62,387 nt of DNA from an uncultured Selenomonadales bacterium (GTDB lineage Bacteria; Bacillota; Negativicutes; Acidaminococcales; Acidaminococcaceae), in assembly GCA_900315925.1 (NCBI GenBank), contig ONAV01000019.1, positions 1-62,387 of the forward strand, written 5' to 3'. Below, in pieces: positions 9,073 through 19,356 of this stretch. The position numbers and the translations under genes were made by a program. The notes beneath the pieces were generated by a model. The model was not told the DNA's origin, ran no database searches, and saw nothing but the letters and a program-made list of their open reading frames with translations. Position 1 is the first letter of the stretch; every line of letters starts with the position of its first letter.

Positions 9073-10677
9073 CTATTTGGAATGCGCCGGTTCAATATTT
9101 ACTTTATAGCCCCGGATACTGTTCTTACGCATCACAGCCAGTACCCGTTCGGCAAACTGCTCCGGTACCTCGACAAAAGAAAATTTATCAAAAATATTAA
9201 TCAGACCGATAGAACGTCCCGGAATCTCAGCTTCCCGGGCAATGGTCCGCACCAGTTCAGGAACTGTAATTTTCTGACTGCGTCCAATGTTCAGGAAGAA
9301 CCGTACCATACCCGGACGACCTCCTGTATTGGACATGTTCTGGTTGGTCAGGTCACTGATTGTATTTTTTTCTTCGTGAATCTCAAGGGCCCTGTTCCCT
9401 TCCTGCATCAGTTTTAACGCAGCGGCCGCAATCTCTTCCAGTTCATATTCCTTGCCCAGTGTGGTTACCACAGACATATAGTCCCCATAGTTTCCCATTT
9501 CCAGCAAAGCCTGCATCTTGGAAATAATCTGTTCCCGCTGATGCTCCAGTACATCGGAAGTAGTCGGCAGTTCCCGACGGCGGATACGTGTTTTAGCAAT
9601 CCGTTCAATCAGTTTCAGCTGCCGGAATTCCCTCGGTAAAATAAAAGTCAGCGCCACGCCGGTATTGCCTGCCCGTCCGGTACGACCGATCCGGTGAACG
9701 TAACTTTCCGGATCCTGGGGAATATCAAAGTTGATAACGTACTGCACGTTCTCAATATCCAAACCGCGGGCCGCAACATCCGTTGCAATTAAAATATCAA
9801 GACGCCCTTCCTTGAATTTTTTCATGACACGGTCACGCTGAATCTGCGTCAGGTCACCGTGAAGTCCCTCTGCAATATAACCTCTGCTGACCAGTGACGA
9901 AGCCAGGTCATCAACCCCCCGCTTGGTACGGCAGAAGATAATGCTTTTCCCTTCAATGCCCGCATCCAGAAGGCGGGAAACGCCTTCAATTTTATCACGG
10001 GTTTCAAAATAATACTGATCAATCAGAGGAACTGTAATTTCTTCTTTACTGACAGTTACAATCTGCGGAGCCCGCATGTACTTTTTGGTAAGACTGAGAA
10101 TCGGCCGGGGCATCGTGGCGGAAAACAACATCGTCTGCCGGTCGGCCGGAACATTCGCCATGATGTCTTCCATATCGTCGATAAAACCCATATCCAGCAT
10201 TTCATCCGCTTCATCCAGCACTAAATACCGAACATGGTTCAGTTTTATCGTCCCCCGGCGGATATGATCCAACAAACGACCCGGGGTACCAATTACAATC
10301 TGCACTCCGCTCTTCAGGGCGCGGATCTGCCGTTCAATCGGCTGACCGCCATATACCGGCACCGCTTTGATCCGTTTATTGCGGCCAATTTTTCCGATTT
10401 CTTCCGCTACCTGGATTGCCAGTTCCCGGGTAGGACTCATTACCAGCGCCTGAATGTGCCGATGGTCCTCAATCCCCTGTATGATGGGAATACCAAAGGC
10501 GGCAGTTTTACCGGTACCGGTCTGTGCCTGTCCGATGATATCTTTTCCCTCTAACAATAACGGAATCGCCTGCTGCTGAATCGGCGACGGTTCTTCAAAT
10601 CCCATCTCCTTTACTGCCGCGACAATACGTTTATCCAGTTTCAATTCTCCAAAATTATCTTTCTGCGTCATGGTCAT
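9073..10677 (-). CDS. DEAD-box ATP-dependent RNA helicase (DeaD/CshA-like)
   Basis: This helicase unwinds RNA during ribosome assembly or mRNA decay. Canonical motifs are visible: Q motif (GFEEPSPIQQQAIP), motif I (AQTGTGKT), DEAD, SAT and HRIGRTGR. The C-terminal ~75 residues (VRFFLNIGRSQKI ... VEVPEQFAERVL) form a DbpA-type RNA-binding domain. That points to the DeaD/DbpA group rather than minimal helicases. The start is placed at 10677 because GGAGGA lies 8 bp upstream; an upstream in-frame ATG at 10698 lies inside cinA and lacks a ribosome site. The gene thus overlaps the end of cinA by 23 bp, which implies translational coupling. 534 aa is a normal length. Confidence 0.95.
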   Translation of the reverse strand: MTMTQKDNFGELKLDKRIVAAVKEMGFEEPSPIQQQAIPLLLEGKDIIGQAQTGTGKTAAFGIPIIQGIEDHRHIQALVMSPTRELAIQVAEEIGKIGRNKRIKAVPVYGGQPIERQIRALKSGVQIVIGTPGRLLDHIRRGTIKLNHVRYLVLDEADEMLDMGFIDDMEDIMANVPADRQTMLFSATMPRPILSLTKKYMRAPQIVTVSKEEITVPLIDQYYFETRDKIEGVSRLLDAGIEGKSIIFCRTKRGVDDLASSLVSRGYIAEGLHGDLTQIQRDRVMKKFKEGRLDILIATDVAARGLDIENVQYVINFDIPQDPESYVHRIGRTGRAGNTGVALTFILPREFRQLKLIERIAKTRIRRRELPTTSDVLEHQREQIISKMQALLEMGNYGDYMSVVTTLGKEYELEEIAAAALKLMQEGNRALEIHEEKNTISDLTNQNMSNTGGRPGMVRFFLNIGRSQKITVPELVRTIAREAEIPGRSIGLINIFDKFSFVEVPEQFAERVLAVMRKNSIRGYKVNIEPAHSK

Positions 10678-11944
10678 GGATTGTTTCCTCCGAATCATTC
10701 TGTGGGCTTTCTTTCAACCTGTCCAACGCCAAACCTAAAGCTGCCATGGCGGCCCTTTGTTTAATCTGTGTTCGCGTACCATTAAAAACAAATTTCCGGC
10801 ATAACGAACCGTTTTTATCTGCCACGGCTATATAAACAAGGCCAACCGGTTTTTTACGGGTACCCCCTCCGGGTCCGGCCAACCCTGTAATGCTGACTGC
10901 TATATCGGAACCGATTGCCTCTCTGACACCCTCTGCCATTTCCAGAGCTACTTCTTCGCTGACGGCTCCCTTTTTCGTCAGCGTTGTTTTGCTGACATGA
11001 ATAACCAGATTTTTTACTTCATCGGTATAAGAAACAACAGAGCCTTTTACATACGCGGAGCTTCCCGGTACATCGGTCATCATACTGGTTGCCAGTCCCC
11101 CGGTACAGGATTCCGCAAAAGCAATCGTTTTCTGCCTGCATAAAAGTTCTTTCCCTACTACTTCCGGCAGCGTATCATGATTATACCCATATACGTAGGT
11201 TCCCACAATTTTTTCCACTTTTTCCTGCATGCCTGCAATCAAAACGTCCGCTTCCTCTGGGGTAGACGCTTTGGCTGTCAGCCGGATCAAAATATCTCCA
11301 TGCCTTGCATAAAGAGCGATGGTCGGATTTGACTGGTTTACAATGATATCGTCCAGTATTTCTGCCAGATTCGACTCGCCTATTCCGCGAAGCTTCAACG
11401 TGTGGGATTTGATGATTCCAAGATGCGGAAAACGCTGTTCAAAATAAGGGAACAGTTCCTTTTCACAAACCGTTTTTAATTCAAAGGGGGGTCCGGGCAG
11501 CATGACAAATGTCGTATTGTCATGCTCTAATACAAGTCCCGGCGCCGTTCCTGCCTCATTATGCAAAACGATGGCACCACTGGGAACCAGAGCCTGTTTT
11601 TCATTATTCGCCGCAATACAGATATTCCGCCTGGACAACATTTCGTGTATATGATTCCAGACTTCCAGATTCATATACATATCGACGTTGCAATATTCCG
11701 CAATGATTTCTTTGGTAATATCGCCCCGGGTCGGCCCCAGACCGCCGCTGGTAATGACAATATCTGCACGTTTAACGGCGATGTCCAACACTTCTTTCAT
11801 GCGGGCCGGATTATCTCCCACCGTTGTCTGGTACAGGACATCGAAACCGCGCTGATTTAACTCCTGTGCCAGCCAGGTAAAGTTTGTATTTATAATTTCT
11901 CCCAGAAGAAGTTCCGTACCGGTTGTTATAATTTCAACTCTCAT
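10655..11944 (-). CDS. cinA: CinA-family protein (MoCF-like domain plus NMN deamidase domain)
   Basis: The N-terminal ~170 residues are a molybdopterin-binding-like domain (MRVEIITTGTELL, SGGLGPTRGD). The C-terminal ~160 residues are a PncC-type nicotinamide mononucleotide deamidase domain (AESCTGG, SVSITGLAGPGGG). The family acts in pyridine nucleotide salvage and, in some bacteria, is linked to competence. The ATG at 11944 is preferred because GGAGGG lies 6 bp upstream; the in-frame ATG at 11959 would place that site inside the gene. cinA follows rimO by 27 bp and overlaps the helicase gene. In many Bacillota recA follows cinA; here recA is absent from the locus and a helicase gene takes its place. 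Confidence 0.95.
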   Translation of the reverse strand: MRVEIITTGTELLLGEIINTNFTWLAQELNQRGFDVLYQTTVGDNPARMKEVLDIAVKRADIVITSGGLGPTRGDITKEIIAEYCNVDMYMNLEVWNHIHEMLSRRNICIAANNEKQALVPSGAIVLHNEAGTAPGLVLEHDNTTFVMLPGPPFELKTVCEKELFPYFEQRFPHLGIIKSHTLKLRGIGESNLAEILDDIIVNQSNPTIALYARHGDILIRLTAKASTPEEADVLIAGMQEKVEKIVGTYVYGYNHDTLPEVVGKELLCRQKTIAFAESCTGGLATSMMTDVPGSSAYVKGSVVSYTDEVKNLVIHVSKTTLTKKGAVSEEVALEMAEGVREAIGSDIAVSITGLAGPGGGTRKKPVGLVYIAVADKNGSLCRKFVFNGTRTQIKQRAAMAALGLALDRLKESPQNDSEETIHDHDAER

Positions 11945-11971
11945 CTGACGCCCTCCCATGTTTTGGTTTTA

Positions 11972-13330
11972 TCACACGCGGGTCGCTACTACTTCATAGG
12001 CAAATCCCTGTTCTATCCGCACGCGGATAAAATCGCCCGGGTTCAGTCCGGGAGCATTCTCCACAAAAATACTTCCGTCTATATCAGGCGCTTCCCGGTA
12101 ACTGCGGGCTGCAACCAGGTTCTCTTCTTCTGACTCATAGCCTTCCACAACAACCTCCAGTTCCCGGTCTTCCATGGACCGGTGGACGTCTTCGGAAACA
12201 CCGGCCTGAATTGCCATCAGTTCATCATACCGCTCCTGCTTTGTTTCTTCTGGAATCTGCTCCGGAAGTGTTGCCGCAACCGTATTTTCTTCCTGAGAAT
12301 ACTGGAACACGCCTGCATTTTCAAACTTCTGCTCTGTCACAAACTCTTTCAGAATGGCAAAATCTTCTTCCGTTTCACCGGGAAAACCTACAATAAACGT
12401 TGTGCGTATCACAATATCGGGAATCCGTTCCCGTAATTTCTTCAGAAGCTTTTCCGTCTCACTTAACTTATCGCGGCGCCGCATGGCATGCAGCAACCGG
12501 TCACTGGCATGTTGCAACGGTAAATCTACATAATGGCAGACTTTCGGTAATGTTGCATACGCTTCAATCAGTTCATCATTAAATGTGTTTGGATAGGAAT
12601 ATAACACACGGATCCATTTTAAACCGGGCAGCGCATTCAAATCGTGCAGCAGTTCCGCCAATCGGAGTTTGCCGTACAGGTCCTGACCGTAGCGCGTCGT
12701 ATCCTGCGCAATCACGATCAGTTCCTTCACGCCCCGCTCCACTAACTCTCTGGCTTCAGCCATGATTTGTTCATACGGTTTGCTGGTATAGCGTCCCCGA
12801 ATGAGGGGAATCGCGCAAAAAGAACAGAAGTTATCACAGCCTTCTGCGATTTTCAGATACGCCATGTACGGGGGCGTCGTCAACTTACGGGGATCGGGCA
12901 GATTACGTTCATTACCCTGCAGTCCTTCCAAATTGATTTTTTCAAAATCAGTTTCCGACAGATGCAGAACCCGTTGCCCCTGCATGACCCGCTCAATGAC
13001 CTGAGCAATATCTTTATATACATTTGTCCCCACAATGGCATCAACTTCCGGCATATCCTGAAAGAGTTCCTGCGCATAGCGCTGCGCCAGGCAGCCGGTT
13101 ACAATCAGATACCGGCAGCAGCCTTCCGTTTTATAGGCAGACATGGAAAGGATCGTATCTATCGATTCCTGCTTGGCGGATTCAATAAACCCGCAGGTGT
13201 TAACGATAATAATTTCCGCCGCTTCCGGATCATTTGTAATTTCAATGTGATATTTTTCAATGATTCCCAGCATGACCTCCGAATCAACCAGATTCTTCGG
13301 ACAGCCTAAACTAATCAGACCCAGCTTCAC
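11972..13330 (-). CDS. rimO: Ribosomal protein S12 methylthiotransferase RimO
   Basis: RimO is a radical-SAM enzyme that adds a methylthio group to an aspartate of ribosomal protein S12. The N-terminal domain carries the cluster cysteines in SLGCPKN and VNTCGF. The radical-SAM motif is CDNFCSFC. A TRAM domain closes the protein. DSEVMLG near the N-terminus and the 452-aa length favour RimO over the tRNA enzyme MiaB. The start overlaps the stop of the upstream lipoprotein gene by 4 bp (ATGA type), so translation is probably coupled. It is part of the long minus-strand housekeeping cluster. Confidence 0.96.
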   Translation of the reverse strand: MKLGLISLGCPKNLVDSEVMLGIIEKYHIEITNDPEAAEIIIVNTCGFIESAKQESIDTILSMSAYKTEGCCRYLIVTGCLAQRYAQELFQDMPEVDAIVGTNVYKDIAQVIERVMQGQRVLHLSETDFEKINLEGLQGNERNLPDPRKLTTPPYMAYLKIAEGCDNFCSFCAIPLIRGRYTSKPYEQIMAEARELVERGVKELIVIAQDTTRYGQDLYGKLRLAELLHDLNALPGLKWIRVLYSYPNTFNDELIEAYATLPKVCHYVDLPLQHASDRLLHAMRRRDKLSETEKLLKKLRERIPDIVIRTTFIVGFPGETEEDFAILKEFVTEQKFENAGVFQYSQEENTVAATLPEQIPEETKQERYDELMAIQAGVSEDVHRSMEDRELEVVVEGYESEEENLVAARSYREAPDIDGSIFVENAPGLNPGDFIRVRIEQGFAYEVVATRV

Positions 13331-14334
13331 GTTTTATCCTCCCCTGCATCCGTCAACCGAATTTTCCGGAGCCATTCCTCCGTCAGTTTTTCTAAGGACT
13401 GTCTGTCTTTATAAAACGTATTGACCCATAACGTACCTTTTGAAACAGCCTGCCCGGTTTCTCCCCGAGGCAGTACCGGAAGATACCCGCTCCGGGTCGT
13501 CATGAGGACTGTCCTCGCTTCGGAATCCTGCAATACCCAATTGAGAAATGAAGTAACTTCTTTTTGTTTCTTACTGTTCTGCGTCACGCCGATCCCGTAT
13601 AAATTAACCGGCGTTCCTTCTTCCGGAATCAGAATGTACGCGGGAAAATCATTTTGCAAATATTTAAAGATATGACTTCTTCTGGTAATAGCAATATCTG
13701 CGTCTCCGGTAGCAGCCATACGGACCGGGGTGATGGGAAACTTTGCATATTGCTTTATCAGAGGACGAATCTGTTTGAAATATTCCATACACTCCTGCTG
13801 TCCCATGCGGGAAGACAGTCCGGCCAAGAACTGAACGGTTGAATCATTATCACTGAGATTTTCCATTACGAGCCGGGCTTCGGTCTGCTTTGGTAAATCA
13901 GCCCAGTGTAATAACTGCTGCTGTCCTACTTTTCTGGAATACGCCTGATTGACCAGTAACACTGCCGGATCATAAAAGAGTGTGATCCATTTTTCTTCAT
14001 TCCCCTTCAGCTCCGCCGGAAGCATATCAGCATATTCCGCAGAAATCTTTTGCAAGGAACCTTCCGCTGCTTTTTGCTGCAGCAACGTTGCCTCACCGAT
14101 AATACAGTCTGCCTGAAGCATTTCCTTTTCCTGATTCAGAACTTCAAACACAATTCTTTTTTCTTTTGGCTGACTGTCGGTAAATGTTCCGCACAACGCC
14201 TCAACAAAAGTTTTGTCCAGCGTCGTATAAACTTTCACTGTGTTTTTAGAAACGGTTGTGTTCACAAAGCTGCAACCTGTTGTAAAAAGAAAAAGCAGGC
14301 ACACACAAACCGAAAATAAAATCTTCCTGTTCAT
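13327..14334 (-). CDS. Extracellular solute-binding lipoprotein (ABC-type, Fe/thiamine-like)
   Basis: The 335-aa protein has a lipoprotein signal peptide ending in FTTGC (Cys21). The fold signature is that of family 1-type periplasmic binding proteins (VYTTLDKTFVEAL near the start, GIGVTQNSKKQKEVTSFLNWVL near the end), as in iron or thiamine uptake. No permease or ATPase gene is adjacent, so the ligand and partner are unknown. It may have been recruited as an orphan receptor or sensor. It sits between ygiQ and rimO and overlaps rimO by 4 bp, an odd place for a transport protein. The conserved tyrosines of iron-binding members are not obvious to me. Confidence 0.75.
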   Translation of the reverse strand: MNRKILFSVCVCLLFLFTTGCSFVNTTVSKNTVKVYTTLDKTFVEALCGTFTDSQPKEKRIVFEVLNQEKEMLQADCIIGEATLLQQKAAEGSLQKISAEYADMLPAELKGNEEKWITLFYDPAVLLVNQAYSRKVGQQQLLHWADLPKQTEARLVMENLSDNDSTVQFLAGLSSRMGQQECMEYFKQIRPLIKQYAKFPITPVRMAATGDADIAITRRSHIFKYLQNDFPAYILIPEEGTPVNLYGIGVTQNSKKQKEVTSFLNWVLQDSEARTVLMTTRSGYLPVLPRGETGQAVSKGTLWVNTFYKDRQSLEKLTEEWLRKIRLTDAGEDKT

Positions 14335-14421
14335 TACTTCTTCACTTCAAAAAACTTAGTTTCCGAATAAAAAACGTCGAAACGTTATGATTCGTTTTAT
14401 TTATTAATCAGCGTTTCTTAC

Positions 14422-16275
14422 TTATTTATGATTTCGCTTACTGCGGTTTCCGGATTTTGTTTTGCGCGAAATTTGAAAACTGTCAGCCCGGACAAGGCAA
14501 CGGGGACCCTCCCCAATCAAATCCGTACGTCCCCCTTCTTTCAGCGCTTCTATAACTAACGCCCGGTTCCGGGGATTGCGGTATTGCATAAGGGCACGCT
14601 GCATCGCCTTGTGATGAGGATTGTGTACCGTGAATACTTTTTTCCCCGTAAAGGGGTCTATACCGGAATAATACATGGCAGTCGACGCACTCCCCGGCGT
14701 AGGGATAAAATCCTGCACCTGTTCCGGATAGCGCCCGGTATCACGCAAAAACTCCGCCAGTTCAATGGCGTTCGCCAGCGTACAACCGGGATGGCTGGAA
14801 ATAAAATACGGAACCAGATACTGTTCTTTCCCAATTTCTTTATTCTTCTGCATGAAAGCTTTGACAAACTTCAGATACACTTCCTTGCCGGGTTTGCCCA
14901 TATGCTTCAGGGTAGACTCCGCAATATGCTCCGGTGCAATTTTTAATTGTCCGCTCACATGGTAACGGCACAGCTCATCCAAAAACTGCTGCTTGTTTTC
15001 CGCCAGCAGGTAATCGTAACGGATGCCGGAACGGATAAACACTTTTTTTACGCCCGGAAGCGCGCGCAGTTCCCGCAGCAACCTAATATAATCACTGTGG
15101 TCCGCATCAAGAGCCGGACACGGCTTTGGGAAGAGACACTGCCGGTCCTTGCAGGCGCCAACTTTCAGCTGTTTTTTGCAGGCAGGATGACGGAAGTTTG
15201 CCGTAGGTCCCCCCACATCGTTGATATATCCTTTGAAATCAGGCATCTGCGTCATCTCTTTTGCTTCTTTTATAATAGAAGCATGGCTGCGAGCCTGAAT
15301 GATACGCCCCTGATGGGCATGGATGGCACAAAAGGAACAGCTGCCAAAACAGCCCCGGCAGCTTACGATGCTGAACTTCACTTCTTCCAGTGCCGCAATT
15401 CCGCCTTCTTTGTCGTACATCGGATGCCACTGCCGTGTATACGGAAGATTGTAAATGGAATCCATTTCTTCTTCCGTCAGCGGCATAGCAGCCGGATTCT
15501 GTACTATATATAAGTTATGGCTGTTCTTCTGCACAAGGATTTTTCCGTAAAACGGGTCCACATTTTCATGCTGCAGCCGATAGGCATCTGCCAACAACCT
15601 TTTGTCATTCCGGATAGCATCATACGCAGGAAGTTCTACATATTCTTCCAGATTATCCAACGCTTCCGCCGCATAAGCTGTACCGCGAATATAATGCAGG
15701 TCTTCTCCTGAAGCACCGCCAGCCAGATAATCCGCTATTTCACGAATTTGGGTTTCCCCCATGCCGCATACCAGCAGATCCGCACCGCTTTCTGTCAGGA
15801 TGGAAGGCAACAGTTTATCTTCCCAGTAATCATAATGCGCAAAACGCCGCAAGCTTGCTTCAATACCGCCGATTATGACAGGTAAATCCGGCCACAATTT
15901 TTTAGCGGCTTTAGCATAAACCAGCGTGGCATGATCGGGACGTTTTCCCATTTCTTTCCCGGGAGAATATTTATCCTCTTTCCGGGGTTTTCTGGCAGCC
16001 GTATAATGACACAACATGGAATCTAAATTCCCGCCGCATACTAACACGCCAAGCCGGGGCTTCCCCATACGCTGAAACGATTGAGGAGAATTCCAGTCCG
16101 GCTGAGGCAGAATGGCAACTTTGTAACCTGCCGCTTCCAATACACGGCAGATAACCGCCGGTGCAAAGGACGGATGATCCACATACGCATCTCCGCTGAT
16201 AAAAAGGAAGTCAAGCTGTTCCCAGCCCCGTTCCTCCATATCTTCTTTACACACGGGTAAAAATGTCTGATTCAT
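14422..16275 (-). CDS. YgiQ-family radical SAM protein
   Basis: The family is large (~600-700 aa), with a B12-binding-like N-terminal region and a radical-SAM core; the reaction is not established. The radical-SAM motif is CFGSCSFC at the expected mid-protein position. Other family marks are FLFISGDAYVDHPSF near the start, IIGGIEASLRRFAHYDYW, and a cysteine-rich stretch (CKDRQCLFPKPC). The ATG at 16275 is chosen because AGAAGGA lies 6 bp upstream; a longer reading from 16347 has no ribosome site. The tail is basic (RKTKSGNRSKRNHK) as in other members. It lies downstream of ftsK with a 110-bp gap. Confidence 0.92.
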   Translation of the reverse strand: MNQTFLPVCKEDMEERGWEQLDFLFISGDAYVDHPSFAPAVICRVLEAAGYKVAILPQPDWNSPQSFQRMGKPRLGVLVCGGNLDSMLCHYTAARKPRKEDKYSPGKEMGKRPDHATLVYAKAAKKLWPDLPVIIGGIEASLRRFAHYDYWEDKLLPSILTESGADLLVCGMGETQIREIADYLAGGASGEDLHYIRGTAYAAEALDNLEEYVELPAYDAIRNDKRLLADAYRLQHENVDPFYGKILVQKNSHNLYIVQNPAAMPLTEEEMDSIYNLPYTRQWHPMYDKEGGIAALEEVKFSIVSCRGCFGSCSFCAIHAHQGRIIQARSHASIIKEAKEMTQMPDFKGYINDVGGPTANFRHPACKKQLKVGACKDRQCLFPKPCPALDADHSDYIRLLRELRALPGVKKVFIRSGIRYDYLLAENKQQFLDELCRYHVSGQLKIAPEHIAESTLKHMGKPGKEVYLKFVKAFMQKNKEIGKEQYLVPYFISSHPGCTLANAIELAEFLRDTGRYPEQVQDFIPTPGSASTAMYYSGIDPFTGKKVFTVHNPHHKAMQRALMQYRNPRNRALVIEALKEGGRTDLIGEGPRCLVRADSFQISRKTKSGNRSKRNHK

Positions 16276-16385
16276 TATACTTCCTTCTATATAACAATCG
16301 TTACATAAAAACACTCTTATACTACGCTTTGTCTTTATGTTTGTCAAGTATCAGTTTAGTATACCGATACCAACCAATTCCTGCA

Positions 16386-19295
16386 TCACTGACTGTCCGA
16401 AAAATTATCTTTCTTTAAAAATCTGTATTCCACTTCATCCCTGGACAGCAGCAGCTCCCGCGGCTTACTTCCTGTCGCCGGACCTACAATGCCCAACTCT
16501 TCCATGGTTTCCACCAGACGGGCCGCCCGATTATAACCGATTCGGAAACGGCGCTGCAGCATAGACGCAGAGGCCTGTCCCAAATCCAGTACCAAACGAA
16601 TCGCGTCATCCAGCAACTCGTCCTGGCTGTCTTCTTCCGAAGCTTCTCCGTCACCGGCGGCAGCATTCTTCGCTTCTTTCTGGCTGTCGCTGGGCAGGAC
16701 CGTATTGGTAATTTCAGGATTGTCTTCAACAGGAATTGCCTGCTGTTTAATAAAATCCGTTACCCGGTTCAATTCTTCGTCACTGACAAAAGCCCCCTGA
16801 ACACGGGACGGTTTGTTGGCGCCGATAGGATAAAACAGCATGTCGCCTTTGCCCAGCAGTTTTTCCGCGCCGCCCATATCCAGAATGGTACGGGAGTCCG
16901 TCAATGAGGAAACGGCAAAAGCAATCCGGGACGGAATGTTCGCTTTCACGATACCGGTAATAACATCAACAGAGGGACGCTGGGTCGCCAGCACCATATG
17001 AATACCGCAGGCGCGGGCCTTTTGGGCCAGCCGTAAAATCGCATCTTCCACATCGGCCTTTGCCACCATCATAAGGTCACTCATCTCGTCGATGACGATG
17101 ACAATGTATGGCATCTTTTCATCCGCCTGCGCATTATACGCCTTAATATCGCGCACCCTTGTATCCGCAAAGGATTTATAACGCCGCTCCATTTCCCCCA
17201 CAGCCCAATGCAATGCGGAAGCCGCCTTCTTTGCGTCCGTGACCACAGGTACCAGCAGATGGGGAATGCCATTATAATTCGTCAGCTCGACGACCTTGGG
17301 GTCAACCAAAATCAGTTTTACCTCGTCGGGGCGCGCTTTATACATGATGCCTGCCAGCAACGTATTGACACAGACAGATTTACCGCTGCCGGTAGTACCT
17401 GCTATCAACAGATGGGGCATCTTGGCAAGATCAATGGTGATGACCTTTCCTTCAATGTCCTTGCCCAGACCCACGCACAGCTTGGAAGAATTTTCGCGTA
17501 CCGCCTTGCAATCCACGATTTCACGGAAACCCACCATATCATTTTTTGTATTAGGCGCTTCAATCCCTATGGCCGCCTTGCCAGGTATGGGCGCTTCCAC
17601 CCGGATGCCGGGTGCGGCCAGGCGCAACGCAATATCATCCGCCAAATTCACCACGGAATTGACTTTGACACCGGGGGCCGGCAGCAGTTCGTACCGTGTC
17701 ACGGACGGACCGCGGGTCACACCGGTTACTTTTGCATTCACTTTGAAATCTGCCAGCGTTTGTTCCAGTATACGACACTGCTCCCTCACATCCGCGTCAA
17801 ACCGTCTCTGGTCTGTTTTTTCCACAGGATTCAACAAATCCAGCGGTGGGAACTTGTATTCCGGTTTAGGCAATTCTTCTGTTTTTTGCGCTTTCTCTTC
17901 CGTTAATTGAGTTGCAGTCTTTCCGGCAGAAACTTTTTCTGCACCGGAACGGTCAGCCCTTTCATTGCCTGCCGTTTTATTCGTATCTGCAAGATTACGA
18001 TTCTTACTTCCCGCTGTTTCAGAAGCATTCGTTTTTCCTGTTGCAGTTTCGTTTTGTGCAACAGAAGCCACTGCAAGAGCTTCCCGCCCTCCTTCTGTCA
18101 CAGCCATAACGCCATGTTCCGTCAGAACATACCGGGACTGCGGTGCGTCTTTTTTCTTCTTTTCAGTCTCATTGCCTGCCGCTGCCGATTTTTCTTTCTC
18201 CATTGCGGCATCACCGGTTTTTATATTTCCGCTGAACGTCTCAGTATCCTCTTCGGTTTCTCCGTAATGAGAAATAGGTATTTCAGAGGGTTCCTGTTCC
18301 GGAAGCATCGCAGTCTTTTCCCAGGGCGCCGGTTCCGCATCATCCTCATGCGGAGTAATGATACCGGAAGCAGGACGCAAGACAACCGTTTCCTGCTTTT
18401 CAGGATACGTCTGTACCAGAGAAGGCCTTTCTTTCTTATCATGATTCGCCATCCGCTCCACCGGAATATAACGTTCCGGTTTTGCTTCGTCCGGCCACGG
18501 ATAATCCGGAGTTGTCTCTCCGGAATTTTTGTCTTTGTCCAATGCCTTTTGCCCGAAACTCAAAATCTTTTTAAAGGTGGAAGGCTTGCGTACATCCTCA
18601 TTATATTCAGAGAACTCTTCATTATCGTATACATCCATTGCACTGGATTTTCTTCCGTCCTGGTCAGAGGAAGCAAAAACAGGTTGCCGCGGCTTCCGGG
18701 ATGCAGATTCAGGCTCCTCTTCCACATCCTGTTCAACATTCCGCCGTTCTCTCCTGGCCTCCCTGATATCCTGAATCGTATCCCCGGCTTTTTCGGTCAA
18801 AGCCGCCAACGATAATTTTCCGGTCAGCACCAGGCTGGCAAGCATACCGGCCACCAGTAAAATCACAGAGCCGGTTGCCCCTGCCACGGCATGCAGCGCA
18901 CTGGTGAGAAGACCGCCGACAATTCCTCCGCCCTGCGGCAAAAAAGTTAATTCCGTTTCATAATCAAGAGGGATAAAGATATGATGCAGGAACCCCAGCA
19001 GGCAAATATAAAACAACATAGCAGCCCAGAATCCCCCAAACCAAACAAGATTCTTTTTCAGGCGGAAGTAACCGATTCCCATCGCGATAAAAATGAATGG
19101 GAAAACGATAGCGCCCAACCCGAATCCGTAGGTCATCGCGTCATGCAGAAACTTACCGATAAAACCGGTCGGCAACCCTGCATACGAGGCCAGCAGAAAT
19201 AATCCTGCCGCAAGGAACAGGAGACCTTTCAGTTCAATATTTTTCTGGCTTTTCTGTATTTCTTTTTTATCTTGTACTGCCGGTTGCTTTTTCAA
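16386..19295 (-). CDS. ftsK: DNA translocase FtsK/SpoIIIE
   Basis: FtsK pumps chromosomal DNA at the division septum and helps resolve dimers. The 969-aa protein starts with about four membrane segments (residues ~25-170). A long acidic and low-complexity linker follows (~170-480). The motor domain has Walker A GTTGSGKS, Walker B-like [12 protein letters not shown] and [12 protein letters not shown]. The gamma winged-helix domain ([26 protein letters not shown]) that reads KOPS-type DNA signals is at the C-terminus. It follows rnj by 61 bp and is probably co-transcribed with it. The linker has unusual Glu/Lys/Ala/Thr repeats but is expected to vary. Confidence 0.97.
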   Translation of the reverse strand: MKKQPAVQDKKEIQKSQKNIELKGLLFLAAGLFLLASYAGLPTGFIGKFLHDAMTYGFGLGAIVFPFIFIAMGIGYFRLKKNLVWFGGFWAAMLFYICLLGFLHHIFIPLDYETELTFLPQGGGIVGGLLTSALHAVAGATGSVILLVAGMLASLVLTGKLSLAALTEKAGDTIQDIREARRERRNVEQDVEEEPESASRKPRQPVFASSDQDGRKSSAMDVYDNEEFSEYNEDVRKPSTFKKILSFGQKALDKDKNSGETTPDYPWPDEAKPERYIPVERMANHDKKERPSLVQTYPEKQETVVLRPASGIITPHEDDAEPAPWEKTAMLPEQEPSEIPISHYGETEEDTETFSGNIKTGDAAMEKEKSAAAGNETEKKKKDAPQSRYVLTEHGVMAVTEGGREALAVASVAQNETATGKTNASETAGSKNRNLADTNKTAGNERADRSGAEKVSAGKTATQLTEEKAQKTEELPKPEYKFPPLDLLNPVEKTDQRRFDADVREQCRILEQTLADFKVNAKVTGVTRGPSVTRYELLPAPGVKVNSVVNLADDIALRLAAPGIRVEAPIPGKAAIGIEAPNTKNDMVGFREIVDCKAVRENSSKLCVGLGKDIEGKVITIDLAKMPHLLIAGTTGSGKSVCVNTLLAGIMYKARPDEVKLILVDPKVVELTNYNGIPHLLVPVVTDAKKAASALHWAVGEMERRYKSFADTRVRDIKAYNAQADEKMPYIVIVIDEMSDLMMVAKADVEDAILRLAQKARACGIHMVLATQRPSVDVITGIVKANIPSRIAFAVSSLTDSRTILDMGGAEKLLGKGDMLFYPIGANKPSRVQGAFVSDEELNRVTDFIKQQAIPVEDNPEITNTVLPSDSQKEAKNAAAGDGEASEEDSQDELLDDAIRLVLDLGQASASMLQRRFRIGYNRAARLVETMEELGIVGPATGSKPRELLLSRDEVEYRFLKKDNFSDSQ

Positions 19296-19356
19296 TTTAT
19301 TACCTCACACTAAAAGTACGGAAAGACGAGCCGCGAGGCCCGTCTTCATAGAAAAA

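Noticed and set aside
17208-18815. Long plus-strand frames opposite ftsK
   Set aside because: Shadows of the ftsK coding strand; no start signals and Cys/Arg/Phe-rich composition.
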